Positions 50,501 to 57,951 of a stretch of 64,000 bases of DNA are shown here, piece after piece; positions within the stretch are counted from its first letter, which is position 1; each line of letters starts with the position of its first letter. The notes beneath the pieces are model-generated. The model was not told the DNA's origin. It saw only the letters and a program-made list of their open reading frames with translations, and did no database searches. A program made the position numbers and the translations under genes. Source of the DNA: Aalborgiella sp043769295 (GTDB taxonomy: Bacteria > Pseudomonadota > Gammaproteobacteria > Burkholderiales > Burkholderiaceae_C); assembly GCA_043769295.1 (NCBI GenBank), contig JAYVJL010000156.1:1-64000 (forward strand), in the 5' to 3' direction.

Positions 50501-52797
50501 ACGTCGCTTGCATAACCGCAACGCGCGATGCTACCTTCCAGCAAATCGTGGCTCAAGACGGCACCCTCAGGCAACCTGCTGTCCAGAACCGCATAAACCG
50601 CAGCCACGTTGAGCAAACCTTTGCCGGTGAATGTGCCCAAACCAAACAAGTCTTGATACAAGTCTGAAGCATCGTTGCTGTAAGGATCCAGACCGCACTG
50701 CCCAGCAAACATGGTGTGAAAGGGAGAGCGCTCACTCATACTTGAAAGCGGTGTGACAACACGTGGCTGCAATATGCCATAGCCAGCGGTCACGCGTTTA
50801 TCAACGCGGTCAATCTGCGGTGCATTTAAAGGGTGGGCTGCAATCGCCACCAGTTCCCGCAAAGAACCGGCAGGCAAGCCGGTGTCGCTGTCCAGTGTGA
50901 GTACATAACGTGTGTTCTCAGCCAACCTCATATTGCCATCAACCACCATAAATTCAGCGACTGCAGGACTGTCGACGTGGGACACTGAACCTGTAGCAAT
51001 GAGACGCACCAACATCTCCAGTTTTCCGCGCTTGCGCTCCCAGCCTATCCAGCGCCCTTCCGTGGGTGACCAGGTTCGAGATCGATGCAGCAATATAAAT
51101 CGCGGAGCGGCACCAGTTGCAGCGGGATAACTGGCGTTGAGTCCAGCCAATTTTGTCAACAGGTCATCCAGCAAGCCCTGGTCTGAAGCGAGCGTTTCTG
51201 AATCTGCGTCATTCCAGTCGGTCAACAGCGCAAATTGTGCATTGTCTTCACGACTGGCAAGCCAGTGCAGACTGAGCCTGTGAGTCAACTCACTGTTGGA
51301 TGAAACACTGCCCAGCATGCTCGGAAGCACGACAAGCACTCTGTGCTCATCAGGAATACCTGCGGTGAAATCCAGACGTGCCAAGAGCTGTACGCGTGTC
51401 GACTCGGCAATAAAACGGTGAATCAATGACGCCACCGCCTCAGATGCTGGCCATGCCATCAAAAAAACCGACACCCAACCAGACCAATTCAATACTGCGA
51501 CAGAATGACTGGCCCAGGCAAGCAAAGCCAATGTGCCCACCAACCAGACGGTCAGATACAGGGGTAAGCGCCAAGCCTGTTTTATTTTTAGAGAAGGAAA
51601 TTGTCTGGCAAGAGGCACTGTATGACGAATCATGTCCATCAGCAGCCCTCTGCCGGACCCTATCAGGTAATAGCCTGCCGTCTGCGCCGACGCAGAGTTG
51701 TCAGACTCGCCCGCAGCGGCGACGACGGTCTCTGCGATGATTCGTTCAGGAATACCCGTCTGCTGTGCCAACCTCTCCATCGCTTGGGTGATCTGCTGGC
51801 GAGTCATCTCACTTTCTTTGGAAAAACTAGGCAGCTGGCGCAGAACCTGCAAAGAACGACTGACGGGTTCCAGAATGTCTCGCCACTCAAGCTGTCCAAT
51901 CAATCTCAATGTCGAGATGATGTTGCTGACCGTCAGGTTTGATGCGACCTGCGCAGCCTGCCCTTCATTGATTATTTCCAAAACATCTTGGCAATGTTGG
52001 TCTGTCCAGCGTGTGATAGCCGACGCTGGCTCTGTTCTCTCGACAGACATGCGCTGCCACATCTGGGCAAGATAGACGTGCTCTAGGCCCATTTTTTGCA
52101 TCAACGCGAAAACGGCCTCAACGTCTTGCGGTCTGAGATTCTCTGAGTTATCCCAAACTGCGTGGGCCACCTCTCTGGCCACCTTGTTCCTTGCAATACG
52201 GTCCGCCATGCGACGAAGATTCTCAAGAAGTACAACACGCAAGGTGGTTGGGAATGCCCAGAGTTCGCCCAGATTGAGCTCTCCACGCTCCTGGTAGGCC
52301 TTTAAAAATGCCGTGAAAAGGGCTGTATCCAACACGGAATCTGTATGCGCAACGTAAGCCCAGGCAATACCATAAATGCGCGGCAAACCTTCAAGAGGCT
52401 TGTCAATAAGCTTGGGTAGATCGGCAAAATACCGTTTTGGCACACCCTCTTCAATCTGCTGAAGCTGTGCCTCAATCAAATAGAAATTATCCAGTAGCCA
52501 TACAGCGGCTGGTGTGACGTAATGACCGTTTTGCGATGTAACTGCGATGTAGTCATAGGCCTGACGCAGCGCTTTGATATTTTCTTTGACACGCGGAAAG
52601 AATGTAGGACCTCGATAAGCATACCGGTTGGTCTGAACAACCTGCGCTTTGGCTAAACTACGACCATGCTCTTCAAAGCGCACGGACCCAAACAATTCCG
52701 CACGTATCGGTTCTTGATCATTGTCGTGAGCAGCGACAATTATTTTTTTAGCATACGGACTTAAGGAATCCAGCAGGGATGTGACTGCCGTTGCCAC
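44581..52797 (-). CDS. ndvB: cyclic beta-1,2-glucan synthase-like protein (NdvB/ChvB family)
   Basis: 2,738 residues, similar in size and plan to the cyclic beta-1,2-glucan synthases. Residues 1-410 are a soluble helical region; membrane helices near 412-460; a GT84-type glycosyltransferase domain with TLDSDTGLPAGSLREL near 632-647; more helices at about 830-1010; a glycoamylase-like domain with SWSGSMFEYLMPSL near 1240; and C-terminal GH94-type modules with GTGDWNDGMNRVGHEGRG near 2408. All domains of the synthase, including the phosphorylase-like part that sets ring size, are present. Products are periplasmic glucans acting in osmoadaptation. Starts with GTG at 52797, 4 bases after the preceding small gene. 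A curdlan- or cellobiose phosphorylase-type activity of parts cannot be excluded. Confidence 0.9.
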   Translation of the reverse strand: MATAVTSLLDSLSPYAKKIIVAAHDNDQEPIRAELFGSVRFEEHGRSLAKAQVVQTNRYAYRGPTFFPRVKENIKALRQAYDYIAVTSQNGHYVTPAAVWLLDNFYLIEAQLQQIEEGVPKRYFADLPKLIDKPLEGLPRIYGIAWAYVAHTDSVLDTALFTAFLKAYQERGELNLGELWAFPTTLRVVLLENLRRMADRIARNKVAREVAHAVWDNSENLRPQDVEAVFALMQKMGLEHVYLAQMWQRMSVERTEPASAITRWTDQHCQDVLEIINEGQAAQVASNLTVSNIISTLRLIGQLEWRDILEPVSRSLQVLRQLPSFSKESEMTRQQITQAMERLAQQTGIPERIIAETVVAAAGESDNSASAQTAGYYLIGSGRGLLMDMIRHTVPLARQFPSLKIKQAWRLPLYLTVWLVGTLALLAWASHSVAVLNWSGWVSVFLMAWPASEAVASLIHRFIAESTRVQLLARLDFTAGIPDEHRVLVVLPSMLGSVSSNSELTHRLSLHWLASREDNAQFALLTDWNDADSETLASDQGLLDDLLTKLAGLNASYPAATGAAPRFILLHRSRTWSPTEGRWIGWERKRGKLEMLVRLIATGSVSHVDSPAVAEFMVVDGNMRLAENTRYVLTLDSDTGLPAGSLRELVAIAAHPLNAPQIDRVDKRVTAGYGILQPRVVTPLSSMSERSPFHTMFAGQCGLDPYSNDASDLYQDLFGLGTFTGKGLLNVAAVYAVLDSRLPEGAVLSHDLLEGSIARCGYASDVIVMEDQPHHAGVAASRVHRWTRGDWQLIPFICRSRNFGIDALGAWRMLDNLRRSLIAPASFFLLAWVVFTASIPWVTAVGLVFCAYWVGPGVGALAGLVPTRRGIAWPHFFDVGLRDLLRSVVASFWQLSQLLAQARLMLDAIFRAVWRMAVSHKNLLEWTTAAQAQATARYTLLVFVRSHATTTILGCALAAAAVMSPYPWLGMGMFLLWAAAPLTAYWASKPVDRRISCKLKENDREYLLALALQTWHFFETTVGPDDHYLPPDNLQMDPEPIIAHRTSPTNIGLYLLAVACAREFGWISTADLINRLQATLDTVEKLPKNEGHLFNWYETRSLEVLMPAYVSTVDSGNLAGHLLTLAQACQQFSQCVESGETEEIQLAHAAALRLLAERCTRLFQDMNFSGLYSAKRHLFHIGLRVHEKILDKSYYDLIASEARQTSFLAIAKGDVPKRHWAALGRSFLTVGVTPGLKSWSGSMFEYLMPSLIMTEPDQGLLHVSGHAAVMEQQAFGDSEQLPWGVSESAYFAQDHTLAYQYSPFGVPRLALRRTPILDRVVAPYASVMAGMFEPQQAVANLKKLTLLGARGKFGFIDAVDFTVSRQADAQAFSLVNTFMAHHQGMSLVALCNVLCDEAPRRWFASAPLVQAFDSLLHEKTPRQIIKTADPRVLPESQFQEQTKLYQARDIDPQATGQQPTQLLSNGCYSVVLRANGAGVSRWHGHNATHNITRWRDDLLRDQYGSFIYVRADKDARLSSITYHPAPHPDWQYKATFLADRVLYQAISKKLEINTTVLVSPEDDTELRMVTLQNLSTVEMNLEVISYFEAVLADARADEAHPAFSNLFVQTDWLPEWRAMMLTRKPRLQGDPTLVAAHFLAESDVNVGAVDFVSDRRSFVGRGRTVTQPAVQVEARTVDGSPINGLDPVAGLRVQVRIPAGAIARLSFATAAAGNANDLMLRIDKYLQPMHVKRAKRMAATLAQVRIRDLGLAPDENAALQDLNTALIYTSGRPVTERASLDLRQLWRFGLSGDKPIILVRIHSNHGLGLVHTLLRAQPWWSFCGLAVDLVILNSEINSYLMPLQRDILNLRDRTIQQSMHSFPRSDIAGFYLLSESEVSPSERATLSVLARIVLVADGRPLAQQILSQRDTVKNQPGKEAITTSFLTSSLSTTSRQKEIPKEPQGVFDFVTGEFQFHIDASQRPMRPWVNVISNASFGCQVSEAGAGYTWAVNSRLQQLTPWSNDPVQDPGFEHFILQDRATHALLALTPSTESGSVPSFRVRHGQGYSVFECLHDQLELETTFFVDINDSVKFVRVQLHNAGSKKRHLRVHGMVEWQMGANRTDRRTVSVWKSKNMPVLYAQQCESRSGFGGSTAFLALTGLPEPIQWTCDRSEFFNSAGQLVMPVSLNQKMAGSLDPGAALFGDLTIQAGQRLNLTFMLGYAADAAQAEQLAQTWQTRDVAHALDSVKNHWSGVLEKIQVKSPDPLFDALMNRWLLYQTLTSRLWAKAGFYQAGGAFGFRDQLQDAMAFAVSDPQRLHDQIVLNASRQFPEGDVQHWWHAPSGEGVRTHFSDDLLWLPYACAHYVEVTGDANILDQDVHFIEGPAIAEGAEDAYYTPLVSQLSASVYEHCALTIDKSLATGAHGLPLMGTGDWNDGMNRVGHEGRGESVWLAWFLCAVVDRFAPLAESRGEGERAATWRSSREGWITAVHSHGWDGEWFRRAFFDNGAALGSSANAECRIDLIAQAWSVLSNASSDHFTQPAMRAMNRELMDRDAGLLRLLAPPFSKSENNPGYIQAYPPGVRENGGQYAHAAVWAMMAQAKTGDAEAAWESFKALSPAHRHADPQRGPLYELEPYVMAGDIYGAAPYVGRGGWSWYTGSAAWLYRAGIENLLGLQVRHGQISLFPCLPAEWTFVDLKLNIQGRMVHIRWQRVGMMTAGDFKPDRTLSEGQWLSLADLPARSVLLVQGLQTQDFVV

Positions 52798-52801
52798 ACA
52801 A

Positions 52802-53023
52802 CTACACCAACAGCATCAGACCGAACCCGATAGCCGCAAGGGCCGCAACAGTGACAAGATGGGAGCAGACCAAGCCATGCGTAGATTGAAGTGTCGAATG
52901 CAATGCGAAAAACCGACCACGTGAATTGGCACAATGAAACATGTGTGACGCAAGACTCTCCGTGTCGGTTCTTACAAAATCAATGGTGTATGAGAAGGGT
53001 GTTTTTAAATTGAGCGTCGTCAT
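52802..53023 (-). CDS. small membrane protein of unknown function upstream of ndvB
   Basis: 73 residues with one C-terminal hydrophobic helix (about 56-73, VTVAALAAIGFGLMLLV) and a soluble N-terminal part. Its stop lies 4 bases before the GTG of the giant synthase gene, so translational coupling is possible, which is the main argument that it is real. The Shine-Dalgarno is poor and I recognise no family. The region 53024-53181 upstream contains no feature I can name and may hold the promoter. Confidence 0.5.
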   Translation of the reverse strand: MTTLNLKTPFSYTIDFVRTDTESLASHMFHCANSRGRFFALHSTLQSTHGLVCSHLVTVAALAAIGFGLMLLV

Positions 53024-53181
53024 GATGTTCTGCTTTGAGAGTAGGCATAGTCAACAACGCACAGCACTAAATCGCTTATGTTCTCGACCAATACCCCATA
53101 AAAATCAAGGTGTATCCACAAACTGGCGCCCATCGGCCAAGCCGTTGGGCAACAGATGACAGCAGATACCTAAGATGCCGT

Positions 53182-53499
53182 TTAAGGACGGACAATGATG
53201 TCGTTACGAACCAATCTGACGTTTTTCACGCCACGGGCGATATTTTCAGCCTGCATTTTTTCAGCATTTGACTTTGCAAAACCTGACAGCTGAACCGTGC
53301 CGTTCAATGTTTCAACACTGATCGAGGTGGCGGCCACTGTTGGGTCGGCGGCGAACTTGGATTTCACAACCGTGGTGATTGCGGTATCGTCAACAAAGGC
53401 GCTAGCCGTTTCTTGGCCACGACCGACAGCGCAGCCGGTGCTGCCAATGATGGTAATGCCAGCCAAGGTGGCGAATGCAATTGCGCGTAGGTGTTTCAT
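53182..53499 (-). CDS. BON domain lipoprotein
   Basis: 105 residues. Lipoprotein signal with lipobox GSTGC (Cys23), then one BON domain (about 38-105: DDTAITTVVKSKFAADPTVAATSISVETLNGTVQLSGFAKSNAE), the OsmY-type module that binds phospholipid or anchors to the envelope. AAAGGA precedes the ATG. The neighbours (glucan synthase, DUF1328 protein) suggest an osmotic or envelope stress set. Confidence 0.9.
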   Translation of the reverse strand: MKHLRAIAFATLAGITIIGSTGCAVGRGQETASAFVDDTAITTVVKSKFAADPTVAATSISVETLNGTVQLSGFAKSNAEKMQAENIARGVKNVRLVRNDIIVRP

Positions 53500-53603
53500 G
53501 GAATTGTCCTTTGGGTAAATGGATGGAATGGAATGCGTGCTTGGCTAAAAACCAGTCCATAGGCGGCACCACGCCTATGACCCTGCAGAAACGTCAAGTG
53601 AAT

Positions 53604-53765
53604 TTATTTTTTGACCAGACCAATCACAAAAGTGATGACCGCCATGATGGCAAAAATAATGAACAGTATTTTGGCGATCTCAACGGCTCCTGCAGCGATG
53701 CCGCCAAAGCCAAACACAGCCGCAATCAAGGCGACAACAAGAAAAACAACCGAATAGTGCAGCAT
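53604..53765 (-). CDS. DUF1328 family small membrane protein
   Basis: 53 residues with two hydrophobic helices (about 3-25 and 29-50), matching the DUF1328/YtjA family (LHYSVVFLVVALIAAVFGFGGIAAGAVEIAKILF). The ATG at 53765 has AAGGAG upstream and fits the family's start; the frame open to 53825 is not used. The function of the family is unknown; such genes are often found with stress proteins, as here with the BON lipoprotein 104 bases downstream. Confidence 0.9.
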   Translation of the reverse strand: MLHYSVVFLVVALIAAVFGFGGIAAGAVEIAKILFIIFAIMAVITFVIGLVKK

Positions 53766-53947
53766 GAGAAACTCCTTGAACGGGTTGAATTGAAAGGTAT
53801 TTCTGCTGAAATACGCCTGAATCACCCTTGAAGCAAGGTTAAGACCGATGAAGGTTTTCGGGCATCAGTAAAATTCGTTCTGCTGCGTCAGCGTCTTGAC
53901 CGACACACTGTAGGTTAAAACTTACAGGCCTTGCGTTAAGTTCAAAC

Positions 53948-55285
53948 TCAGGATTTGGGTATGACTGCTGAGATCAAGGAACCCTGGCCTTCAGCGGATG
54001 CAACCGTGAGACGACCGCCAGCGGCTTCAACGCGGTGCCGCATACCGGCCAAGCCGTGGCTGCTGGGGCTCACGTTGCCCAGTTTGAAGCCTTTGCCATT
54101 GTCTTTCACCTCGACGGTGATGTAACCCTCAAAATTGTGCATGCTGATATCGACCTGCTGCGCCTGCGCATACTTGCCAATATTGGTCAGCGATTCCTGC
54201 ACAAGACGGTAAATGGTGAGCTGCGCGGAACCACCCAGCTCGACAGTCTCCAGATCGGTTGTGATCTGCAAACCGTTATGGTCCGCAAACTCACGCGCCA
54301 ATATTTCAAGCGATGCCGTCAGCCCAAGATGCGACAACGAGGATGGCCGCAAGTCTTCAACAATCCGCCGCGTCATGACAATCACACCGTTCAGCGTGCT
54401 GGCCAGGTGCTCAAAACGCTCGGCTGCATCTGGCACATTCACGGTCAAGCGGGCTTTCAACCGTGCCACGTCAAGCTTGGCAGCCGTCAGCAAGGAACCC
54501 AATTCGTCATGCAGGGCTCGAGCCAGGTCACCGCGCTCGTCCTCGCGCACGTTTTGCAGATGCGTCGCCAGCTGGGCCAGGTTTGAGGTGCGCTCACGCA
54601 CCAAAGAATCCACCTGGTCACGCTCTCGTTGCAATGATTCCTGTTCGCGCTTGCCCGTTTCCCGCAATACATTGGTTTGCCGCAAATACAGGTAAAAAGC
54701 CAGTAAGCCAGCCAAGGCCAGCAGTGCGATTGCAATACGGGACAACTCCAGAGTTTTTTGAATCTGCCCTTTGCCTTGCGTCATCCTGCCGGCCGTGCTG
54801 GCGGTCAGTTTGCCCACCTGCTCACGGATGACATCCATGTGCTCCTTACCCATATCGGTGGCGATAACAAATTTCCAGGCATCTTCCTGCCCCTCCCTAC
54901 GCATGCGCACCGTGATCTCCAGCTCGGCAAGTTTGCGTGAAATGTGCCGAGCCATGATTCTATACACCGCCAGTTGATCGGGGTAGGGCTGCAGCAGCGC
55001 AAACAGAGTGTCCAGCGTTTGGTTGATCTCTGCAATGGCGTTGGTATAGGGCTCCAGATAACTGGCTTGGCCCGTCAGCAAATAGCCGCGCTGCCCGGTT
55101 TCAGCGTCTATCAGATGGATCAGCAACTTGTTCACTGTGCTGAGCGTCTGGGCAGACTCCTCGATGTGCGCGGTGGCTTTCGTTGACTTGTCAAAATTTG
55201 TATCGTTGATGAAGAACAAAACCAGCGCCGCCAAGATGGCCAAGGGCAAACTGATGCGCATTTTGGGGAGTGTAAATTTTTTCAT
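53948..55285 (-). CDS. sensor histidine kinase with CHASE3 domain
   Basis: 445 residues. TM1 about 10-27, periplasmic CHASE3 domain about 35-175 (DAETGQRGYLLTG is typical), TM2 about 186-205, coiled-coil linker, HisKA_3 dimerisation domain with phospho-acceptor H259 (ALHDELGSLLTAAKLDVARL) and an ATPase domain with DNGKGF and GLAGMRHRVEAAGG. A NarL-type (HPK7) kinase; the input signal is unknown. The LuxR-type regulator is encoded divergently 65 bases away, forming the likely pair. Confidence 0.92.
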   Translation of the reverse strand: MKKFTLPKMRISLPLAILAALVLFFINDTNFDKSTKATAHIEESAQTLSTVNKLLIHLIDAETGQRGYLLTGQASYLEPYTNAIAEINQTLDTLFALLQPYPDQLAVYRIMARHISRKLAELEITVRMRREGQEDAWKFVIATDMGKEHMDVIREQVGKLTASTAGRMTQGKGQIQKTLELSRIAIALLALAGLLAFYLYLRQTNVLRETGKREQESLQRERDQVDSLVRERTSNLAQLATHLQNVREDERGDLARALHDELGSLLTAAKLDVARLKARLTVNVPDAAERFEHLASTLNGVIVMTRRIVEDLRPSSLSHLGLTASLEILAREFADHNGLQITTDLETVELGGSAQLTIYRLVQESLTNIGKYAQAQQVDISMHNFEGYITVEVKDNGKGFKLGNVSPSSHGLAGMRHRVEAAGGRLTVASAEGQGSLISAVIPKS

Positions 55286-55350
55286 GAAAAACTCTCCTCG
55301 CCACGGGTGGGCTTATTCGTCAATAATGGGGCTTGCCATTCAAGGCAGAG

Positions 55351-55998
55351 ATGAAAGACAGCAAGATGATCAAAATTGGAATCGTGGATGACCATGCCAT
55401 TGTGCGCTCGGGGTTGAAACAGTTCTTTTCGGACTTTGTGGACCTGCGCGTGATGGGCGAAGCCGCCAGCGGACGCGAAGCGATTGACCTGGTCCGCACT
55501 GTGGAACTGGACGTGCTGCTGATGGATTTGTCCATGCCCGGCCAAAGCGGGATTGATGCGCTGGCCATGATACGCGCCAAAGCGCCTGATGTCGGCATCC
55601 TCATCTTGAGCGGCTACCCCGAAGAGCATTACGCGGTCAACCTGATCCGCCAGGGTGCCAGCGGCTACCTCAACAAAGCGTGCGATCCGTCTGAAATCGT
55701 CGATGCCATTCGTGTGATCTCGATGGGTAAACGCTTCATCACGCCGGCGGTGGCCGAGTTGCTGGCGCAGCAGCTGAGCAAATCCAATGACCTGGCGGCG
55801 CACGAGCAATTGTCGGAGCGTGAATTTCAGGTGTTTTTGAAACTGGCCAAGGGTGAGACGGCTGGCGACATTGCCAAAGCCCTGTCGCTGAGCGTGAAAA
55901 CCGTCAGCACCTACAGAACGCGGGTGATGGAAAAAATGAGCCTGGCCTCCAACAGTGACCTCACTTATTACGCGCTTAAAAATAAACTGATCGACTGA
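55351..55998 (+). CDS. response regulator, NarL/LuxR type
   Basis: 215 residues. Receiver domain with D13-D14, phosphorylation site D59 (LLMDLSMPG) and the conserved Lys in YLNKA near 109, followed by a LuxR-type HTH (about 150-212: LSEREFQVFLKLAKGETAGDIAKALSLSVKTVSTYRTRVMEKM). ATG at 55351 is used; a second ATG at 55366 is possible, and a TTG further upstream is unlikely. Most likely partner of the divergent CHASE3 kinase. Confidence 0.93.
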   Translation: MKDSKMIKIGIVDDHAIVRSGLKQFFSDFVDLRVMGEAASGREAIDLVRTVELDVLLMDLSMPGQSGIDALAMIRAKAPDVGILILSGYPEEHYAVNLIRQGASGYLNKACDPSEIVDAIRVISMGKRFITPAVAELLAQQLSKSNDLAAHEQLSEREFQVFLKLAKGETAGDIAKALSLSVKTVSTYRTRVMEKMSLASNSDLTYYALKNKLID

Positions 55999-56044
55999 TG
56001 TCTGGACTGCCGTTTCGGGAGCACTGGCCATGCGGAATGGCCAG

Positions 56045-56425
56045 TTAACCCAACGAGGTGCTTTGCTTGACGCAAAAATCCATCAAGGCTTCAATCTCGG
56101 TGGATTTGTCAAAAACGGCATCAGCCCCTAATTGCTGGCAGCGTTTACGTACATCCGTTGTCGCATAATTGGTCAAAACAACGACTTTTTGAGTGGCTAG
56201 ACGGTCTTTGCAGGCAAACAAAACACCCATGCCGCTGCCTTGTTTCAAAAATAAATCAACGATAGCCAGATCCCACGTGTTGTAGCGATCTGTCAACCAA
56301 GCGACCCCTTCATTTTCCGATTCTGATGTCCCGACACTGTTGACACACGTGAGCTCCTCCAGCGTGGCAATCAGATTTTCGCGGATGGTCGCGTTATCTT
56401 CAACAAAATAGGTTTTCAGTAGCAC
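56045..56425 (-). CDS. stand-alone receiver domain protein (CheY-like)
   Basis: 126 residues, a receiver domain only: acidic pair E9-D10, phospho-acceptor D57 (LAIVDLFL), T85 and K107 (FDKS). No output domain, so it acts by protein interaction or as a phosphate sink. It lies 46 bases beyond the NarL-type regulator, convergent with it, and may share the CHASE3 kinase. Target unknown. Confidence 0.88.
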   Translation of the reverse strand: MLLKTYFVEDNATIRENLIATLEELTCVNSVGTSESENEGVAWLTDRYNTWDLAIVDLFLKQGSGMGVLFACKDRLATQKVVVLTNYATTDVRKRCQQLGADAVFDKSTEIEALMDFCVKQSTSLG

Positions 56426-56555
56426 GGCGTCGATCTTGTGTATGCATACGACTGTACCTATGCATTTGAAACTATTCTGACATTGAAGAAGCCCATGACA
56501 TGTAGGACAAAGCCCAGTCCTGCCAGGCTGTGGGCCATAAAACTGATCAGACCGA

Positions 56556-57143
56556 TTAAACCGCTTTGTAAAAAATATAGTCCGCTTTGTACTTCACGAT
56601 TTGTTTGCTGCCCGCCGTGCCCGCATCACAGGCCATCGCAGGTGCAACACCACCCACGGTCGCCACACGCTGGATGTAGGTCACACCGGTCATGGCACCG
56701 GCACCCATGGCCGGGTTGGCTTTGACCAATTGCAGCGGGATGTTGCCAGCACTGCTGGGTGCCACCGCCACTTGTGCGCCTGTCAGCTTGGAGCCGTCCA
56801 TGCTTTCCCATGTCGCTGGCGGCCCATAGTATTTACCAACCTGCTTGCCGCTGCGGTTGTTTAATTTTGCGTCCGGGCCGACAAACACCCACTCAAATTG
56901 TCCAGCCATGTCCTTTTTAGGGTTGCAGGCGTAGGTGATTTCGCCCACACCCACGGTTTCCATGACCACTTTGTTACCCGCAGGCACTTGCACAGTCGCA
57001 GGCAGGTTGGCTTGGGAAAACATGGCAGTATCTTTCATCGGCATGTCCATGGACTTCATGCCAGACATGCTGCCGCAGGCCGACAGCATGGACACGGCCA
57101 ACACAGAAGATGCCGCAATCAAGGTACGAGATGTTGTTTTCAT
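56556..57143 (-). CDS. DUF3455 domain lipoprotein
   Basis: 195 residues from the ATG at 57143, which has GGAG at a good distance; the open frame beyond it is not used. Lipoprotein signal with SMLSAC (Cys23). The DUF3455 part covers about 45-195 (VPAGNKVVMETVGVGEITYACNPKK and YIQRVATVGGVAPAMACDAGTAG). Function of the family unknown; members are exported and common in betaproteobacteria and fungi. Confidence 0.88.
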   Translation of the reverse strand: MKTTSRTLIAASSVLAVSMLSACGSMSGMKSMDMPMKDTAMFSQANLPATVQVPAGNKVVMETVGVGEITYACNPKKDMAGQFEWVFVGPDAKLNNRSGKQVGKYYGPPATWESMDGSKLTGAQVAVAPSSAGNIPLQLVKANPAMGAGAMTGVTYIQRVATVGGVAPAMACDAGTAGSKQIVKYKADYIFYKAV

Positions 57144-57216
57144 AAGAACTCCAAAGTTGTTGTATGAAGTATACGCAGCGCCAGGCGGTTTTGGATTCAA
57201 AGAAACACCTGAAAAA

Positions 57217-57888
57217 TCAAGTTTTTGATGGGAAAACGACCATTGCAGCCCCTGCCTGCCACGGCGCGCAGGGTTGCATGACTTGCTTGAACGCGGCAGA
57301 CACCTCAAAAGCCCTGAGCCAGGCCTGCACCTGTGGCCAGGGCTGGGCGGCGAACCAAGCCGCATCCGTGTGCGCAAATTGACGAATAAATGGGGCTATG
57401 CCGTCGTCAAACATGCCTGGACTGCTATTAAAAAGAGAGTGATTCTGTGCCGATCCGGCCTCCAGATCAGCCACAAACTGCGCTGCCGTGGCCCGACTCA
57501 TCTGCTTGTCGGCACCTGCCTCATGGGCATAGCGTTGCGGGTATTTGTAGCGATCCAGGTGGTGTTTGAACGCACCATCGCAGCGCGACAGCAGCGACAT
57601 GCCCGCATCAAACGTGTCGGTGTCGGTTTCAGCGGGTAACCCATGCTCAGGGTCGTTTTGGCGCAGCGCCCACAACATGATCTCCAGACTTTGATCGATA
57701 ACTTGGCCATCCGGGGTGATCAGCACTGGCACCGTGCCTTTGGGTGAGGCGGCCAGCAACTCAGCAGGTTTGTTTCGCAACACCACCTCGCGCAGTTCAC
57801 AAACAATGCCGCTGGCCAGCAAGGCCAACCGCGCCCGCATGGCGTAGGGACAGCGGCGAAAAGAGTACAGGATGGGTAGATTCGCCAA
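57217..57888 (-). CDS. glutathione S-transferase family protein
   Basis: 223 residues; N-terminal thioredoxin-like domain with YSFRRCPYAMRARLAL (CPYA motif, 8-23) and GTVPVLITPDGQVIDQS, C-terminal helical domain. The CPYA active site suggests a thiol-transferase type GST. Oddity: residues 150-166 (SLFNSSPGMFDDGIAPF) are encoded by a diverged copy of the dispersed palindromic element, next to the conserved PFIRQFA. Confidence 0.88.
   Translation of the reverse strand: MANLPILYSFRRCPYAMRARLALLASGIVCELREVVLRNKPAELLAASPKGTVPVLITPDGQVIDQSLEIMLWALRQNDPEHGLPAETDTDTFDAGMSLLSRCDGAFKHHLDRYKYPQRYAHEAGADKQMSRATAAQFVADLEAGSAQNHSLFNSSPGMFDDGIAPFIRQFAHTDAAWFAAQPWPQVQAWLRAFEVSAAFKQVMQPCAPWQAGAAMVVFPSKT
57392..57442 (+). 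repeat. dispersed palindromic element, copy 11 (inside GST gene)
   Basis: GCCGTCGTC-AAACA-TGCCTGGACTGCTATTAAAAAGAGAG; the last 25 bases are nearly the same as copy 10. It is in reverse orientation to the gene. Core and hairpin are diverged but recognisable. Confidence 0.55.
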
Positions 57889-57951
57889 AATTATCCGTTC
57901 GGGCTGAGCTTGTCGAAGCTCTTACTCGTTTTCACTTGCATTTACTCCCAT

